This document shows, one piece after another, positions 47,418 to 56,486 of a DNA stretch of 64,000 nucleotides. Every line of letters begins with the position of its first letter. Position 1 is the stretch's first letter. Location of the stretch: contig NZ_LT964854.1 in NCBI RefSeq assembly GCF_900240305.1, positions 2,604,001 to 2,668,000 on the forward strand, given 5' to 3'. The translations under genes were made by a program, and so were the position numbers. This stretch comes from Ottowia massiliensis (GTDB taxonomy: Bacteria; Pseudomonadota; Gammaproteobacteria; Burkholderiales; Burkholderiaceae_C). Under the pieces are notes generated by a model, which did not search any database, was not told where the DNA came from, and saw only the letters and a program-made list of their open reading frames with translations.

Positions 47418-50093
47418 TTATTGGGCTGCTTGCCCGTCAGACGTTTTTCCATCGCCTGCTTCCAGGGTTTGCAGGGCTTCATCTTCTTTTTCAGGCCGCG
47501 TGCGCCAGGGCCATTGCCATTTTTCTCGCTGGCGTTCGCATTGCAGTTGCGCGGGCTGCCAGCTTTGCCAGAGGGCTGCGCCGCAGTAGGCGGTGGAGGT
47601 GGCGGCGATGCCGTGGCGGGCATAGCGCGCCAGTGTTTGCGGGGCGGGGTGGCCGAAGCGGTTGCGCCAGCCAGCCTGGGCGATGGCGTGCGCGGGGCGC
47701 ACGGCTTGCAAAAAGGCGTCGGTAGATGAGTGGCGGCTGCCGTGGTGGGGCATGAGCAGCAGGTCGGCGCGCAAGCGGGCGGCGGCGCCCTGGCGGGCGC
47801 GGGCAGCCAAATCCAGCTCTTGCACGGCGGCAATGTCGCCGGTGAGCAGGGCAGCGCGGCCATTGCGGGCCGTCACGCGCAGCACGCAGCTCAGGGCGTT
47901 GCCGCCCGCGCCATCAGGCTGCTGGCGGGCGCGGGCGTAGTCGGCAGGCAGGGGGTGCAGCACGGCAAATTGCACGCCGTCCCACGCCCAGCTTTGGCCA
48001 GCCTGGCAGCGCAGGGCGCGGCGTGCGCCGGTGAGGGCGGCGGCGTCAAACGAGGCCATGAGCCAGGCGCGCGGGGCGGCGGCCAGCAGGGCCTTTGCGC
48101 CGCCGGCGTGGTCGCTGTCGCGGTGGCTGATGAGGATGCCGTTTGGCTGCTCGCCCAGGGATTGCAGCAGGGGCGCGAGGATGCGGCGGCCCGCGTCGCT
48201 GGCGCTGCTGTAGCGCGGGCCGGTGTCATACAGCAGCGCGTGGCGCGCGGTGCGGATGAGCGCGCCGCCGCCCTGCCCGACGTCAGCGGCCAGCAGATCA
48301 AAGTGGCCGGGCGCGGGGCGCGGCGGCTGCCACAGCAGCAGGGGCAGCAGCAGCGGCAGGCCCGCCATGCGCCAGCTCCACGGCCAGCGCAGGGCCAGCA
48401 GCAGGCCGCCTGCCACGGCGGCCAGCCCCATCCAGGCGGGGGCGGCGGGCAGGGTGAGACTGGCCCAGGGCCAGCCGGCCAGCCACTGAAGCCAAGCCAT
48501 CAGCGGCCCCAGCGCCCAGCTCGCCGCGTGCCACAGCGGCGGGCACACCATGCCGCCCAGCGCCAGCGGCGTGACGATGAAGGTGACCCACGGAATGGCC
48601 AGCAGATTGGCCGCCAGCGCCACGGCGGAGGCCTGCCCGAACAGGACCAGCCCCAGCGGCGTCAGCGCCAGCGTGATGCGCGCCTGCTCACGCAAAAAGC
48701 GCCGCGCGCGTCGCCACAGGCCAGGCGCTTCATCCGCCCCGGAGGCAAAGCCGCCCGCCGGCCCGTCGCTGGCAAACAGCATGCCCACGGCCACGAAGCT
48801 GAGCCAAAAGCCCGGTTGCAGCAGCGCCCACGGCTGCAGCGCCAGCACGGCAGGGCAGGCGGCCAGCCAGGTGGCTTGCCAGGGCCAGCGCAAGCCCGTC
48901 AGCCGCAGCAGCGCCACGGCGGCCAGCATCAGCACGGTGCGCTGCGCGGGCACGCCCCAGCCGCTGAGCAGCGCGTAGCCCGCCGCCAGCGCCACGCCGC
49001 CGGTCAGCGCCGCCGCCGGGGCGCTGACAACAAGGCACGCGCGCCAGCCCAGCCGCGCGCTGGCGCGCCACAGTCCGCCCACTGCGGCAGCCGCCAGCCA
49101 GGCAAACAAGGTGATGTGCAGGCCGGAGATGCTCATCAGGTGCGCCACGCCCGTGGCGCGGAACACGTCCCAGCCGTCCTGGCTGATGGCGTTCTGGTCG
49201 CCCACGGCCAGCGCGGCGACGATGCCCGCGAGAAAGGCGCGGTCAGGGGCGCGGTCAGACGGGCGGTCAGATGGGCGGTCAGGGGCGCTGCCTTCATCCG
49301 CCAGTTCTTCATCTGCTTCTTCCTCCGCCGCTGCCTCCGGCGCATGGGCTGGCCTGCCGGAATCCGCTGCATCCCCGCCCTGCCCTGCCAGCCGCGCCAG
49401 CAGGCGGTCGCGCAGCGACTGGCGCAGCTGTTCAACGGGATGCGCAAGCGTGCCCGCCAGCCGCCGGGCGCTGGCGGCATCTTTCACCGAGCCGGTGGCG
49501 CGTATGCCTTGCTGCCACAGCCAAAGCTCTGCATCAAAGCCATTCGGGTTGGCCTCGCCATACGGCGGGCGCAGGCGCGCCGTGAGCTGCCAGCGCTCTC
49601 CCGCCCGCAGTGCAGGTGCGGCGCTGCCCGGCGGCACGAACCAGGCCAGTTGCAGTTGCCGGGGAACGTGCAGAGGTGTGTTGCCGGGCCATGTGGCGGC
49701 GCTTTCAGCCTCCAGCACAAAGCGCAGACCCGTGGGGCCGCGCTGCGGCATGGCGGCGACGATGCCCGTGAGCCGCACATCGCCCGTTTGCGCTGCGGCA
49801 GGCAGCGTCTGCGCCATGCGGGCGGCCCTGTGCGCGCCCGCCGAACCCCAGCCCGCCGCCGCGCCGGAAAAAACCAGCAGGGCCAGCGCCAGCGGCCCAG
49901 ACGCTGGCAGCCAACGGCCATGCCGCAAGCGGCGCAACAACCCGGATGCCAAAGCCGCCGCCACGGCCAGCGCCAAGGCCGCACCGCTGCACTGCGGCGG
50001 CACAGGCAAGGCAGCCAGCACCTGACAGGCCGTGCCTGCCACCCAGGCCGCCAGCCACGCCAGCAACCCCGCGCCTGCGGTCTGGGGCTTCAT
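47418..50093 (-). CDS. comEC: DNA uptake channel ComEC/Rec2
   Basis: Inner-membrane channel for transforming single-stranded DNA. The protein has 891 residues. N-terminal helices precede an OB-like extracytoplasmic domain (GDVRLTGIVAAMPQRGPTGL). The competence domain begins with GVAHLMSISGLHITLFAWLA and has many membrane helices. The C-terminal metallo-beta-lactamase-like nuclease domain contains DVGQGGGALI and the metal motif ISHRDSDHAGG. Between residues ~235 and ~285 lies an acidic/Arg-Pro low-complexity insert encoded partly by four 12-bp repeats. No frameshift is seen. If expressed, it could help explain the acquisition of toxin cargo in the window. Confidence 0.93.
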   Translation of the reverse strand: MKPQTAGAGLLAWLAAWVAGTACQVLAALPVPPQCSGAALALAVAAALASGLLRRLRHGRWLPASGPLALALLVFSGAAAGWGSAGAHRAARMAQTLPAAAQTGDVRLTGIVAAMPQRGPTGLRFVLEAESAATWPGNTPLHVPRQLQLAWFVPPGSAAPALRAGERWQLTARLRPPYGEANPNGFDAELWLWQQGIRATGSVKDAASARRLAGTLAHPVEQLRQSLRDRLLARLAGQGGDAADSGRPAHAPEAAAEEEADEELADEGSAPDRPSDRPSDRAPDRAFLAGIVAALAVGDQNAISQDGWDVFRATGVAHLMSISGLHITLFAWLAAAAVGGLWRASARLGWRACLVVSAPAAALTGGVALAAGYALLSGWGVPAQRTVLMLAAVALLRLTGLRWPWQATWLAACPAVLALQPWALLQPGFWLSFVAVGMLFASDGPAGGFASGADEAPGLWRRARRFLREQARITLALTPLGLVLFGQASAVALAANLLAIPWVTFIVTPLALGGMVCPPLWHAASWALGPLMAWLQWLAGWPWASLTLPAAPAWMGLAAVAGGLLLALRWPWSWRMAGLPLLLPLLLWQPPRPAPGHFDLLAADVGQGGGALIRTARHALLYDTGPRYSSASDAGRRILAPLLQSLGEQPNGILISHRDSDHAGGAKALLAAAPRAWLMASFDAAALTGARRALRCQAGQSWAWDGVQFAVLHPLPADYARARQQPDGAGGNALSCVLRVTARNGRAALLTGDIAAVQELDLAARARQGAAARLRADLLLMPHHGSRHSSTDAFLQAVRPAHAIAQAGWRNRFGHPAPQTLARYARHGIAATSTAYCGAALWQSWQPAQLQCERQREKWQWPWRTRPEKEDEALQTLEAGDGKTSDGQAAQ
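49239..49286 (-). repeat. Four 12-bp tandem repeats inside comEC
   Basis: Units GCGGTCAGGGGC, GCGGTCAGACGG, GCGGTCAGATGG and GCGGTCAGGGGC follow one another, encoding PDRPSDRPSDRAPDR just before the competence domain. Length changes would stay in frame. Confidence 0.85.
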
Positions 50094-50269
50094 GCGGCGC
50101 TTTCAGCGCGGGGGGCTGGCCCGCGCCCGCAAGAACGTTCTCGAAAACGCCTGTAAAAACGCCCATGAAAGCGCCCGCCAGAACATCTGTCAATGCGTTC
50201 ATTCATGCGCTTGCCTGCGCGCCTGTTTGATTCGCTGTGGGCGGCCATAGTCCATCTTTTTAAAAGCCT

Positions 50270-50545
50270 GAGAGCCTATCTTCAAAGTGATCCCCAAAGC
50301 CCGGCCATGCACCAAATGCAAGCGATCCTGACGAACGCTTCAGCTGAAGTCACGCTGACCTCGTAGCCCTTGCTCAATCTTCTCGATTAGCTCAGCCAGG
50401 CAAAAGCTCTCTCCACAATCCAGCGCCTGGGGTTTCACCTCAAAGCCATCCCGCTGACAGAATGATCTATTTGCCATAGTCGCCATGAAAAACTCATATC
50501 CAGCGCTGGCGCATGCGTAGCGGCTGCATTGGTCTAGCGGCTGGC
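50270..50545 (-). pseudogene. IS5-family remnant (C-terminal end)
   Basis: Related to the remnant at 13136: both share ATGCAAGCGATCCTGACGAA-like DNA, and both encode AELIEKIEQGLRGQR-like peptide in one frame and the YEV.SAEAF transposase end in another. No intact transposase. It fills the stretch between comEC and the toxin array, where nothing else is visible. Confidence 0.65.
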
Positions 50546-50552
50546 CAGTCAT

Positions 50553-50840
50553 TCATGTGGGCGAGTTACCCGCTTCCGGTTTCTTCGGAAGAAAAACCTT
50601 GACTGAAACTTCGCCTGTGATCCGGTTTACACGTGCCTCGGTTAATACTATTGCATCTTCAGGGCGCTCGCCAGAGAAATACAACTCAAAAATGCCATAT
50701 TCATCTTCAAGGCGAATGCCAAGAGTAAGATCATCGTCTCTGCCCGAAGGCCAAATATAATTCTTTAACGCATTACGCGTAGCCTCTTTAGCAATGGGCT
50801 CCATTTTTTTTACATCTAATTTACGTATCTTTTTTGTCAT
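50553..50840 (-). CDS. Immunity-like protein of toxin module A
   Basis: 95 residues from the ATG at 50840, which overlaps the upstream toxin stop as ATGA. MTKKIRKLDVKKMEPIAKEA leads a small alpha/beta protein with DDLTLGIRLEDEYGIFELYF and a NRITGEVSVKVF strand. It is soluble and cytoplasmic. The family is not certain. Coupling to a toxin tail makes an immunity role likely. Confidence 0.65.
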   Translation of the reverse strand: MTKKIRKLDVKKMEPIAKEATRNALKNYIWPSGRDDDLTLGIRLEDEYGIFELYFSGERPEDAIVLTEARVNRITGEVSVKVFLPKKPEAGNSPT

Positions 50841-51175
50841 GGCTTCCATCCTTGCAAACTATCTCCGCCAGGAGTGAATATTATTGCATCTCCCCTGCTA
50901 TTTAATATTCGACTCCTTGGGCGATCCAGAGTTTCGTAGCCAAATCTCTGATGCCCCATAGCTCCCAAGACACTCCTATCACCACTTGACGAGCACAATA
51001 CATGAGGTGTTTCTCCAGGATGGGTATGTGAAGACCAACGCCACCCTTGGCGAGCCAATTCACGTCCCATTTCTGGAGTAACGGGCACAGAAGTGTGATT
51101 GCCGCGAATAATCAGCCTGCGCTCGCCGACAGATAACGTGGAAAATTCATCTTCAGTGACAGCGACTGATGCAAT
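50837..51175 (-). pseudogene. Displaced toxin C-terminus with HTHP motif (module A)
   Basis: An open frame without its own start, from a TGA at 51176 to the stop at 50837, about 112 codons. It includes FSTLSVGERRLIIRGNHTSV, GRELARQGWRWSSHTHPGET and CSSSGDRSVLGAMGHQRFGY. HTHP followed by SxGD is reminiscent of metal-dependent hydrolase or toxin motifs, but I cannot name the family. It lacks the delivery part, so it is a spare tip kept with its immunity gene. Confidence 0.6.
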
Positions 51176-51194
51176 TCAATTGCACTAATAAAAA

Positions 51195-51455
51195 TTATGG
51201 TTTTCTTTCTATAGCTTCTTGCAGTGCGCGAGCGCCCGCATCTGTTATCCAATAGTGGGGTTCTATTTGACCCTCTGCTTTATTTGCAAGGACATATCCC
51301 CTATCAACTAGAGAATAAAATACGCCAAGTAAATATCCATCATTTGGATCGAGCCACCCATTCCTTCGCGCTGCCCTGTCAAGGGTATAAAAATTGAATT
51401 TTCCAGCATTATCACGAATCAATTTGATTAGCAATATTTCACCAGGCTTTAGCAT
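51195..51455 (-). CDS. Immunity-like protein of toxin module B
   Basis: 86 residues, starting 17 nt inside the end of the upstream toxin gene. MLKPGEILLIKLIRDNAGKF, GYLLGVFYSLVDRGYVLANK and HYWITDAGARALQEAIE suggest a winged-helix-like small fold. No family recognised; immunity role inferred from overlap. Confidence 0.6.
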   Translation of the reverse strand: MLKPGEILLIKLIRDNAGKFNFYTLDRAARRNGWLDPNDGYLLGVFYSLVDRGYVLANKAEGQIEPHYWITDAGARALQEAIERKP

Positions 51456-52565
51456 GTATCACCTCCGGATGGTAAAGCATATTGTCATTCAATCTGTAGT
51501 CTTCCAGTGTGGCTGTATGAGTGTGATTCCATAATATATGCCTTTCCATTGGATCTTCTGGAACGCCTGATTCCCAACCCAAACGCCTGTATCTGACATA
51601 TTCCCTCAATTCATGCGTGTAGTAATTCAAGTCCCACTCCGTTGGTTCCAGTGAGCCTTGAGCAATCCTTCTGAGCCGTTCGATCATGAAATTGTTGGCT
51701 TCATCTGGTTGAAATCTTGAGACATGTCTTTCCACGACGTCAATTCCCCGATTTGTAATGCGAACGCCTTCGGTGGACAGATTGCGCACAGGTCCGCCTG
51801 CTTGCGTCGGGTCAAACTCCCTGCCGCTTGCGACTCCATGAACCATACGTTCCGGGTCGCCATATGCAGAACTTCTCGGGCCATGCCCGCCAGATATGGG
51901 AATGTCATTTCCAATATTCCCCGGTGATGTTCTTTCCTGTCTGAAGGGGTTGCGGATGCCACGATACAGCGCCGCTACATCCGCCCCCACATCCCTGCCC
52001 AGCCCCGGCATACGATTGAGCCGCCCAAGCGCTGCGGCTCCCGCTCCGCCCATCATGGCCCCGGCCGCTCCATCGGCATAAAGGTCTGCCGCCATGTCAG
52101 CGAGCGTGCGGCTGCGCCAGTAATTGCTGGCTGCCCGTCCAATCAGGCCCGGATCGCTCATCACCTGGCTCAGGCCATCAGAGATTTCTCCGCGCACACG
52201 GCCATCAAGCAGCGAAACCGTGCCTGCCGTGCCTTGCATGAAGCTGGTGAATGACCTTGCCGGTGTACGCGCTAAGGCGGCCAGTGCTGTCACAAGGCCG
52301 CCGCCATCGGCTACGGCNGAGATTTCTCCGCGCACACGGCCATCAAGCAGCGAAACCGTGCCTGCCGTGCCTTGCATGAAGCTGGTGAATGACCTTGCCG
52401 GTGTACGCGCTAAGGCGGCCAGTGCTGTCACAAGGCCGCCGCCATCGGCTACGGCAGCCTCATCCAGCCGGTCGATGACACCCTTTCCCCACTGCCGCAT
52501 GTTGCGGTTCAGGCGCTGGCCCCAGCTGGGTTCGGCTGGCTGCTGCGTGGTTGAAGGGGCCGGGC
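51439..52565 (-). pseudogene. Displaced polymorphic toxin, N-terminally truncated (module B), with assembly duplication
   Basis: The frame opens after a TGA at 52566 with SPAPSTTQQPAEPSWGQRLN and has no conventional start at that point; an internal ATG (MRQWGKGVIDRLDEA) is at 52500. A hydrophobic linker (GAAGAMMGGAGAAALGRLNR) precedes the toxic end, which carries DLNYYTHELREYVRYRRLGW and ILWNHTHTATLEDYRLN. The toxin family is not named with confidence. An N at 52318 with a 137-bp duplication makes about 46 residues appear twice; that is an assembly effect. Without it the protein would be about 330 residues. Confidence 0.65.
52181..52455. other. Assembly artefact: 137-bp duplication around N
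   Basis: 52181-52317 and 52319-52455 are identical 137-bp copies around a single N at 52318, as expected if two overlapping contigs were joined without merging. Confidence 0.9.
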
Positions 52566-52640
52566 TTCAGTCCGTGCACACTGGATCAATGGCTGATCTG
52601 GCCAAACACAAGAGCCATTCGAATATATTGATCTTCTTGT

Positions 52641-53066
52641 TTATCGCATCAATCTGCGCTTCATGACTTCATCATCAAACGGATTATTTTTCAGGATTTC
52701 ATCCAGTTTGCTTTTCTTTAATTGACGCCAGGATTTGTTTATTATCCCAAACAATTCCAGCTCCTTGGCAAAGGCTATTCTTCGTGGATCACGTTGCGGA
52801 TCTCTGTGCTCCAATTCGTAACTATAAGCCATATTGGATATAATAATTTCCATTATCCAGTAAAGTAATTGTTCCCCGTCTTTCGTCTTTCGCTCCTCAA
52901 AGATCATGCCCCTCTCCTCGAAAATATATCTATAGCCACCTTCGTCAACTACAACAAACGGCGTTCCATCGCCTTGCGGTTGATCGAATACTGTTAACAT
53001 CTGCGGCGGCGCATCTATCATGGCGCCATATGCTTTTATTTGTTGTCTGATTTGATTAATATTCAT
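52641..53066 (-). CDS. Imm63-family immunity protein
   Basis: 141 residues, starting in ATGA overlap with the TNT toxin stop at 53063. MNINQIRQQIKAYGAMIDAP, YRYIFEERGMIFEERKTKD, LLYWIMEIIISNMAYSYELE and HRDPQRDPRRIAFAKELELF match the pattern I know from Imm63 proteins (ERG, LYWxxE, YELxHR, DxRR). Small, soluble and cytoplasmic. It would protect against the NADase-like toxin encoded directly upstream. Assigned by motif memory and pairing. Confidence 0.78.
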   Translation of the reverse strand: MNINQIRQQIKAYGAMIDAPPQMLTVFDQPQGDGTPFVVVDEGGYRYIFEERGMIFEERKTKDGEQLLYWIMEIIISNMAYSYELEHRDPQRDPRRIAFAKELELFGIINKSWRQLKKSKLDEILKNNPFDDEVMKRRLMR

Positions 53067-53412
53067 CTCTTTTCTACTCTAGCAATATAATCGTTGTCAA
53101 GCAACCACTGTACATTGACTCGCGTTCCAACATTCGGGAGTATTTGAACGCCTCCGCCAGGTTGCCCAAATGCAGGCGCAATTTCACCTTCCAGCACCGG
53201 CAAGGGCTTGATGACTTCATATACATAAACATTGGACGCTCCTGCTCTGGGAGCCAATGCCCTAGCATCAAACGCTGTTCCTGCGGGAGCCAGAAAACTC
53301 CCAACCGGTTCACCTATTCGGTCGAGCAAGACGCCCCTTTCCAGTACCCGTTCACGAGGTTTTCCAATAAATCCTAAGTTTTCGGGCCATTTCCACCCGA
53401 TTCCATCTTAAT
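53063..53412 (-). pseudogene. TNT-domain toxin C-terminus (NAD+ glycohydrolase type), cut by IS1595
   Basis: About 116 codons. The TNT (DUF4237) pattern is seen as GIGWKWPENLGFIGKPRERV, LLDRIGEPVGSFLAPAGTAF, RALAPRAG, VYVYEVIKPLPVLEGEIAPA and FGQPGGGVQILPN. Members of this family hydrolyse NAD+ in the target cytoplasm. No start or delivery domain remains; the frame ends at the IS1595-like element at 53421, so this copy cannot be delivered as it stands. The immunity gene overlaps its stop. Confidence 0.8.
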
Positions 53413-53414
53413 AT

Positions 53415-54120
53415 TCAATAGGGGCTTAGGAAGCAAACGCTTCGCAGAGGCTCGTTCCTGAGCAGTTCAAGCAGTGTCTTGTAAAGATCGAGATGGCGAT
53501 GATTGAAACGGAACTCGGTCTCCTTGAGATGCAACGCGAACTTGTCACGTCGCACGCCATGAAACTGCGCCAGCCGATGTTTGGTATGGCTCCAAAAAGA
53601 CTCGATGCCGTTGACGTGTCTGCAGCCCTTGACGAATTCGTTGCTGCCGTGATTGACCCGAAAGGGCTTGTCCAAACCCAAATCAACCAACCCGTCGCAG
53701 CCTCGCCAGCCGTCGGTGTGGATGATGCTGTTGGGAGCCACTTTGCCCCGAATAATGGCTTGCAGCGTGGCCTTGGAGGCATCGACAACGATCTCGGTAT
53801 AGACACAGTCGCCTTGCTTGAGTAGACCAAAGACGGATGGTTTTGTCTCCCGCGCCACACCCACGTTTGCCCCGGATACGCTTGGGGCCGAAAGAGGACT
53901 CATCGGCCTCAAGCTCGCCTAAGAAAGGAGACTGAGCGGCGCACTGCCGATCCAAGCGGATACGCATACGCTGGTATAGCGCATTGACCGAGCGCACGGA
54001 CAAGCCACATAGCTGCGCGGCATCCGTGGCGGTCAAGTCCATGGCAAACAGGCGCAAAAGATGTCGAAACTTGGCCTCACTGATTTCTGAATGGCGGCAG
54101 GCCCTGTTTTTGCTTGGCAT
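53415..54120 (-). pseudogene. IS1595-family transposase, frame-shifted
   Basis: From the ATG at 54120 (MPSKNRACRHSEISEAKFRH) to the DDE start LGELEADESSFGPKRIRGKR one frame is used; after about 53855 the protein continues in another frame with KPSVFGLLKQGDCVYTEIVV, SIIHTDGWRGCDGLV, NEFVKGCRHVNGIESFWSHT and LKETEFRFNHR. A single base is out of place within GCGGGAGACAAAACC. The enzyme is probably inactive unless frameshifting is programmed, which is not usual in IS1595. The stop at 53415 lies just outside the left terminal repeat. Confidence 0.85.
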
Positions 54121-54167
54121 TTCAGGAAGTTAGCGTGCGTTGAACACATGCTTGCTTCCTAAGCCCC
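53421..54167 (-). mobile_element. IS1595-family insertion sequence
   Basis: 747 bp with perfect 16-bp terminal inverted repeats GGGGCTTAGGAAGCAA (53421-53436) and TTGCTTCCTAAGCCCC (54152-54167), enclosing the transposase. It lies between the SUKH immunity gene stop (54172) and the TNT toxin fragment. No clear target duplication is visible (ATTCAATA left, TTATTTAT right), which suggests rearrangement after insertion. Confidence 0.88.
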
Positions 54168-54171
54168 TTAT

Positions 54172-54582
54172 TTATTGCATGTCTTCTTTATCGCGACGTG
54201 CATCTTCTAAAGCAGCTTGCAGCCAAGCATTAAAATCAATGACATTTCCACGATTTTCCCAGCCTGGTGTGGCAAACATGTGAATATAATAGACGCTTGG
54301 ATTTTTAGAAGGTAAACTTGCATCAAAGCAGGCAATGTCATCTGTATAATCATATTTGGCAAAAGGAATTAATTGCCGCGCCGGATAACTTCTTCTGAGT
54401 AACTTGAGCCAAGCATCCGATGTGCCCGGATAATGACACATAAGCCACCATGGAAATAAATTAGGCGGTTTTTTTAATGATATGAAATTAACGAAATCAG
54501 GCGGAAAAGAAAAATATTCTGGCAATATCTCCGTTTTAAAAAAATCCACGCCTATTATTGAATTATTCATTCTTTCCTCCAT
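54172..54582 (-). CDS. SUKH (SMI1/KNR4) family immunity protein
   Basis: 136 residues (an ATG four codons in is also possible). PEYFSFPPDFVNFISLKKPP, LIPFAKYDYTDDIACFDA and PGWENRGNVIDFNAWLQAAL follow the SMI1/KNR4 pattern, the commonest immunity superfamily of polymorphic toxins. It starts where the upstream toxin ends: the present toxin frame stops directly before its ATG, and the frame restored by changing the G8 tract would overlap it by 20 nt. The IS1595-like element lies immediately after its stop. Confidence 0.82.
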   Translation of the reverse strand: MEERMNNSIIGVDFFKTEILPEYFSFPPDFVNFISLKKPPNLFPWWLMCHYPGTSDAWLKLLRRSYPARQLIPFAKYDYTDDIACFDASLPSKNPSVYYIHMFATPGWENRGNVIDFNAWLQAALEDARRDKEDMQ

Positions 54583-54815
54583 TTAGTACCAGGCGTCTGA
54601 CTGCACCATTCGGATTGTCAATTTCAAAAACAGGAGGGCGCTGCCTTCTGATTCTATACAGGACAGCCTCCCCCCCCAGGTTCTCGCATCGCCAAAGCGT
54701 CTGGTCAGATAAAACTCATCAGGTAATGGATCATTAAAACCATGAATATTTGCCTGAACATTGATCCCTGCTTCTCTGGCTGCGGCCAAATAGGTATTGG
54801 CTACGCATGATCCAG
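54563..54815 (-). pseudogene. Displaced toxin C-terminus with G8 tract (module D)
   Basis: No start codon; the frame begins with GSCVANTYLAAAREAGINVQ at a junction with a decayed delivery module and continues FNDPLPDEFYLTRRFGDART. At a run of eight G (54670-54677) the present frame goes on RLSCIESEGSALLFLKLT and stops at 54583. Losing two or gaining one G gives WGEAVLYRIRRQRPPVFEID then NGAVRRLVLNGGKNE, stopping at 54563 in overlap with the SUKH start. The second version looks like the true C-terminus, so the copy is frame-shifted or phase-variable. Confidence 0.65.
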
Positions 54816-55030
54816 ATAGCGAGCCAATGCAGGAGGTTCGTTCGATGAAATTTCAATGGAAAGTTCTGGCTTATTTCAGGCCACGCAGCTTTTAGCAACC
54901 CCAGCCTTCTGACGTTCGCCAGAGCCAGCGCTTGCGGCCTGGCCGCCTAGTGCAGCAACGCTGCCTCTAAGGGCCGGGGCGTTGCAGGCGCGGCGGGTGC
55001 CTACGCGCGGATGCGCTCAATCTGGTTGGC
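54808..55030 (-). pseudogene. Decayed copy of the toxin delivery/N-terminal module
   Basis: DNA similar to 56030-56260: CAGATTGAGCGCATCCGCGC, CCCAGCCTTCTG and CGCTATCTGGATCATGC appear in the same order in both, matching the QIERIRAQ to RYLDHA part of the toxin at 55457. Stops and deletions break the frame. The tip at 54563-54815 is joined at its RYLDHA end. Confidence 0.7.
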
Positions 55031-55132
55031 TAATAGGTCGTCCAAGATAGCTATACCATGTATGAAGGATGCGCTAATTATAAATAATGTGTCACCATAC
55101 AGGTTTTCCCTTGGATCGTTCTTGAAGCACGG

Positions 55133-55453
55133 TTATATGTTATTTTGCGGGGAACTCAAAAGCCTTGAAAAATCAGTTTTCCAAACATCAAGCTCGTACA
55201 GGTCTCCAAAATTATCCAAACTCAAGGTCGCAATAACCTTGGTGCCATCTTGATCGGTAAACTCTCGCGATGCGATATCCCTTCCTAATTTTCTGCCTTG
55301 CTTGCCAGATATAAAAATCAGCCCTCCCATCCCGCCGTCATCTGCATCTTCCACGTATATATGTGATAGTGCCTCGTGGCCAAGCAATTTAAGAGACGAC
55401 TTTTCGAGCAGGGAGGTTACGAATGCTATTTCTAATGCGTTCATAAATCTCAT
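55133..55453 (-). CDS. DUF6984-like immunity protein (module E)
   Basis: 106 residues. GAGG stands 6 nt before the ATG at 55453, and the toxin stop TAA lies within that ribosome site. SLKLLGHEALSHIYVEDADD, GGMGGLIFISG, DQDGTKVIATLSLDNFGDLY and ELDVWKTDFSRLL fit the DUF6984 pattern as I remember it. Soluble and cytoplasmic. Immunity role from pairing with the upstream toxin tail. Confidence 0.7.
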   Translation of the reverse strand: MRFMNALEIAFVTSLLEKSSLKLLGHEALSHIYVEDADDGGMGGLIFISGKQGRKLGRDIASREFTDQDGTKVIATLSLDNFGDLYELDVWKTDFSRLLSSPQNNI

Positions 55454-55456
55454 CAG

Positions 55457-56296
55457 TTACCTCGGGGGTGTAATTCTTCCAACATTCAATGTTCCATCTT
55501 CAAGGGCATATGCCACGTAGTCTATTCTTATTCCGTTGACAATTACCTGCCCATTGTAAGGATTGGTCGGCAATGCATTACCCAGGCGATAAAGGTCCGA
55601 ACGCACTGCATTTTGAACAGCAATCCGGTCAAGACCAGCAGCATCTATATGCCTAAATGTGTGCGACACCTGATTTGCGGCACGTCTAAATGTTACTGGC
55701 GCGGCAACTCGGCGCGAACCAACCATGCTCCCAACCATTCCTCCGCCGATTTCCGCCAGAGCGCCGGTGTCATTGAAACTAATGGCGCGCCCTATTTCAT
55801 GCGCCGTAACCATCAGGCCATAGACCGGATTCATGCCATTGAGCAAATCTGCCGCCGTGGCTCCGTCTACGACATCCTGGCTGGCGAAGCTGATGAAAGG
55901 CATGTCTGCGGGCTTGCCCGTGGTTGCCGTGTAAGCAGCGCCCACTCCAGCCATTCCCAGATCAACGGCCATCGCCACCGGCTCGGCAATGGCATTGACA
56001 GCAGCATTGACCGCCCGGCCTGCGTGATCCAGATAGCGAGTCAAGGCAGGCGGCTCGTTTGCAGGCCTTTCAGCGGAAGGCCTGCGGCTTGCTGCAGGCC
56101 GAGTTGTCTCCGGCAGCCCCAGCCTTCTGGCGTTTTCCACAGTTGGCGCCAAATCCTGCGGCCTGGCCCACTCTGGCAGCGCTGGCTTTGAGGGCCGCAT
56201 GGGCGTTGCAGACGCAGCAGGCGCTTGCGCGCGGATGCGCTCGATCTGCTCTCTCAAGTTCAGCCCGCGCGCGTTGCGGCCGAATAAACGCAGCTA
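55457..56296 (-). CDS. Polymorphic toxin with conserved delivery linker (module E), 5' end truncated
   Basis: The frame opens after a TAG at about 56297 with LRLFGRNARGLNLREQIERI and has no good start there (an ATC/TTG region near 56257 is the first candidate), so the delivery end is probably lost. It has a Pro/Ala-rich spacer, RYLDHAGRAVNAAVNAIAEP, a hydrophobic stretch AVDLGMAGVGAAYTATTG and the motif NPVYGLMVTAHEIGRAISF. The tip begins near FRRAANQVSHTFRHIDAAGL and ends IRIDYVAYALEDGTLNVGRI. I suspect a small nuclease-type toxin but cannot name it. Confidence 0.62.
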
Positions 56297-56486
56297 ATAG
56301 CCTATTGCCATAGTAAATTACTCATTACCTGATTTTGCCAATATCTATTTCTTCACCTTTCAGAGGCAAAGGATTCAAAGCGTGAAAATTGAGAACCAAT
56401 GAGCCTCCCCACAGCAAATCTGTGGAGTGATTTATTATCACTAAGTTTCCAACAGATCCTTTTTATCTTTAAAAAAAAGAAAGATT

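Noticed and set aside
47730..50156. Plus-strand open frame of 808 codons opposite comEC
   Set aside because: Arg/Gln/His-rich translation typical of a GC-rich antisense frame; comEC on the other strand has clear motifs.
52181..52455. Real duplication inside toxin module B
   Set aside because: Two identical 137-bp copies around a single N, the same length as at the other two N sites, point to an unmerged contig overlap.
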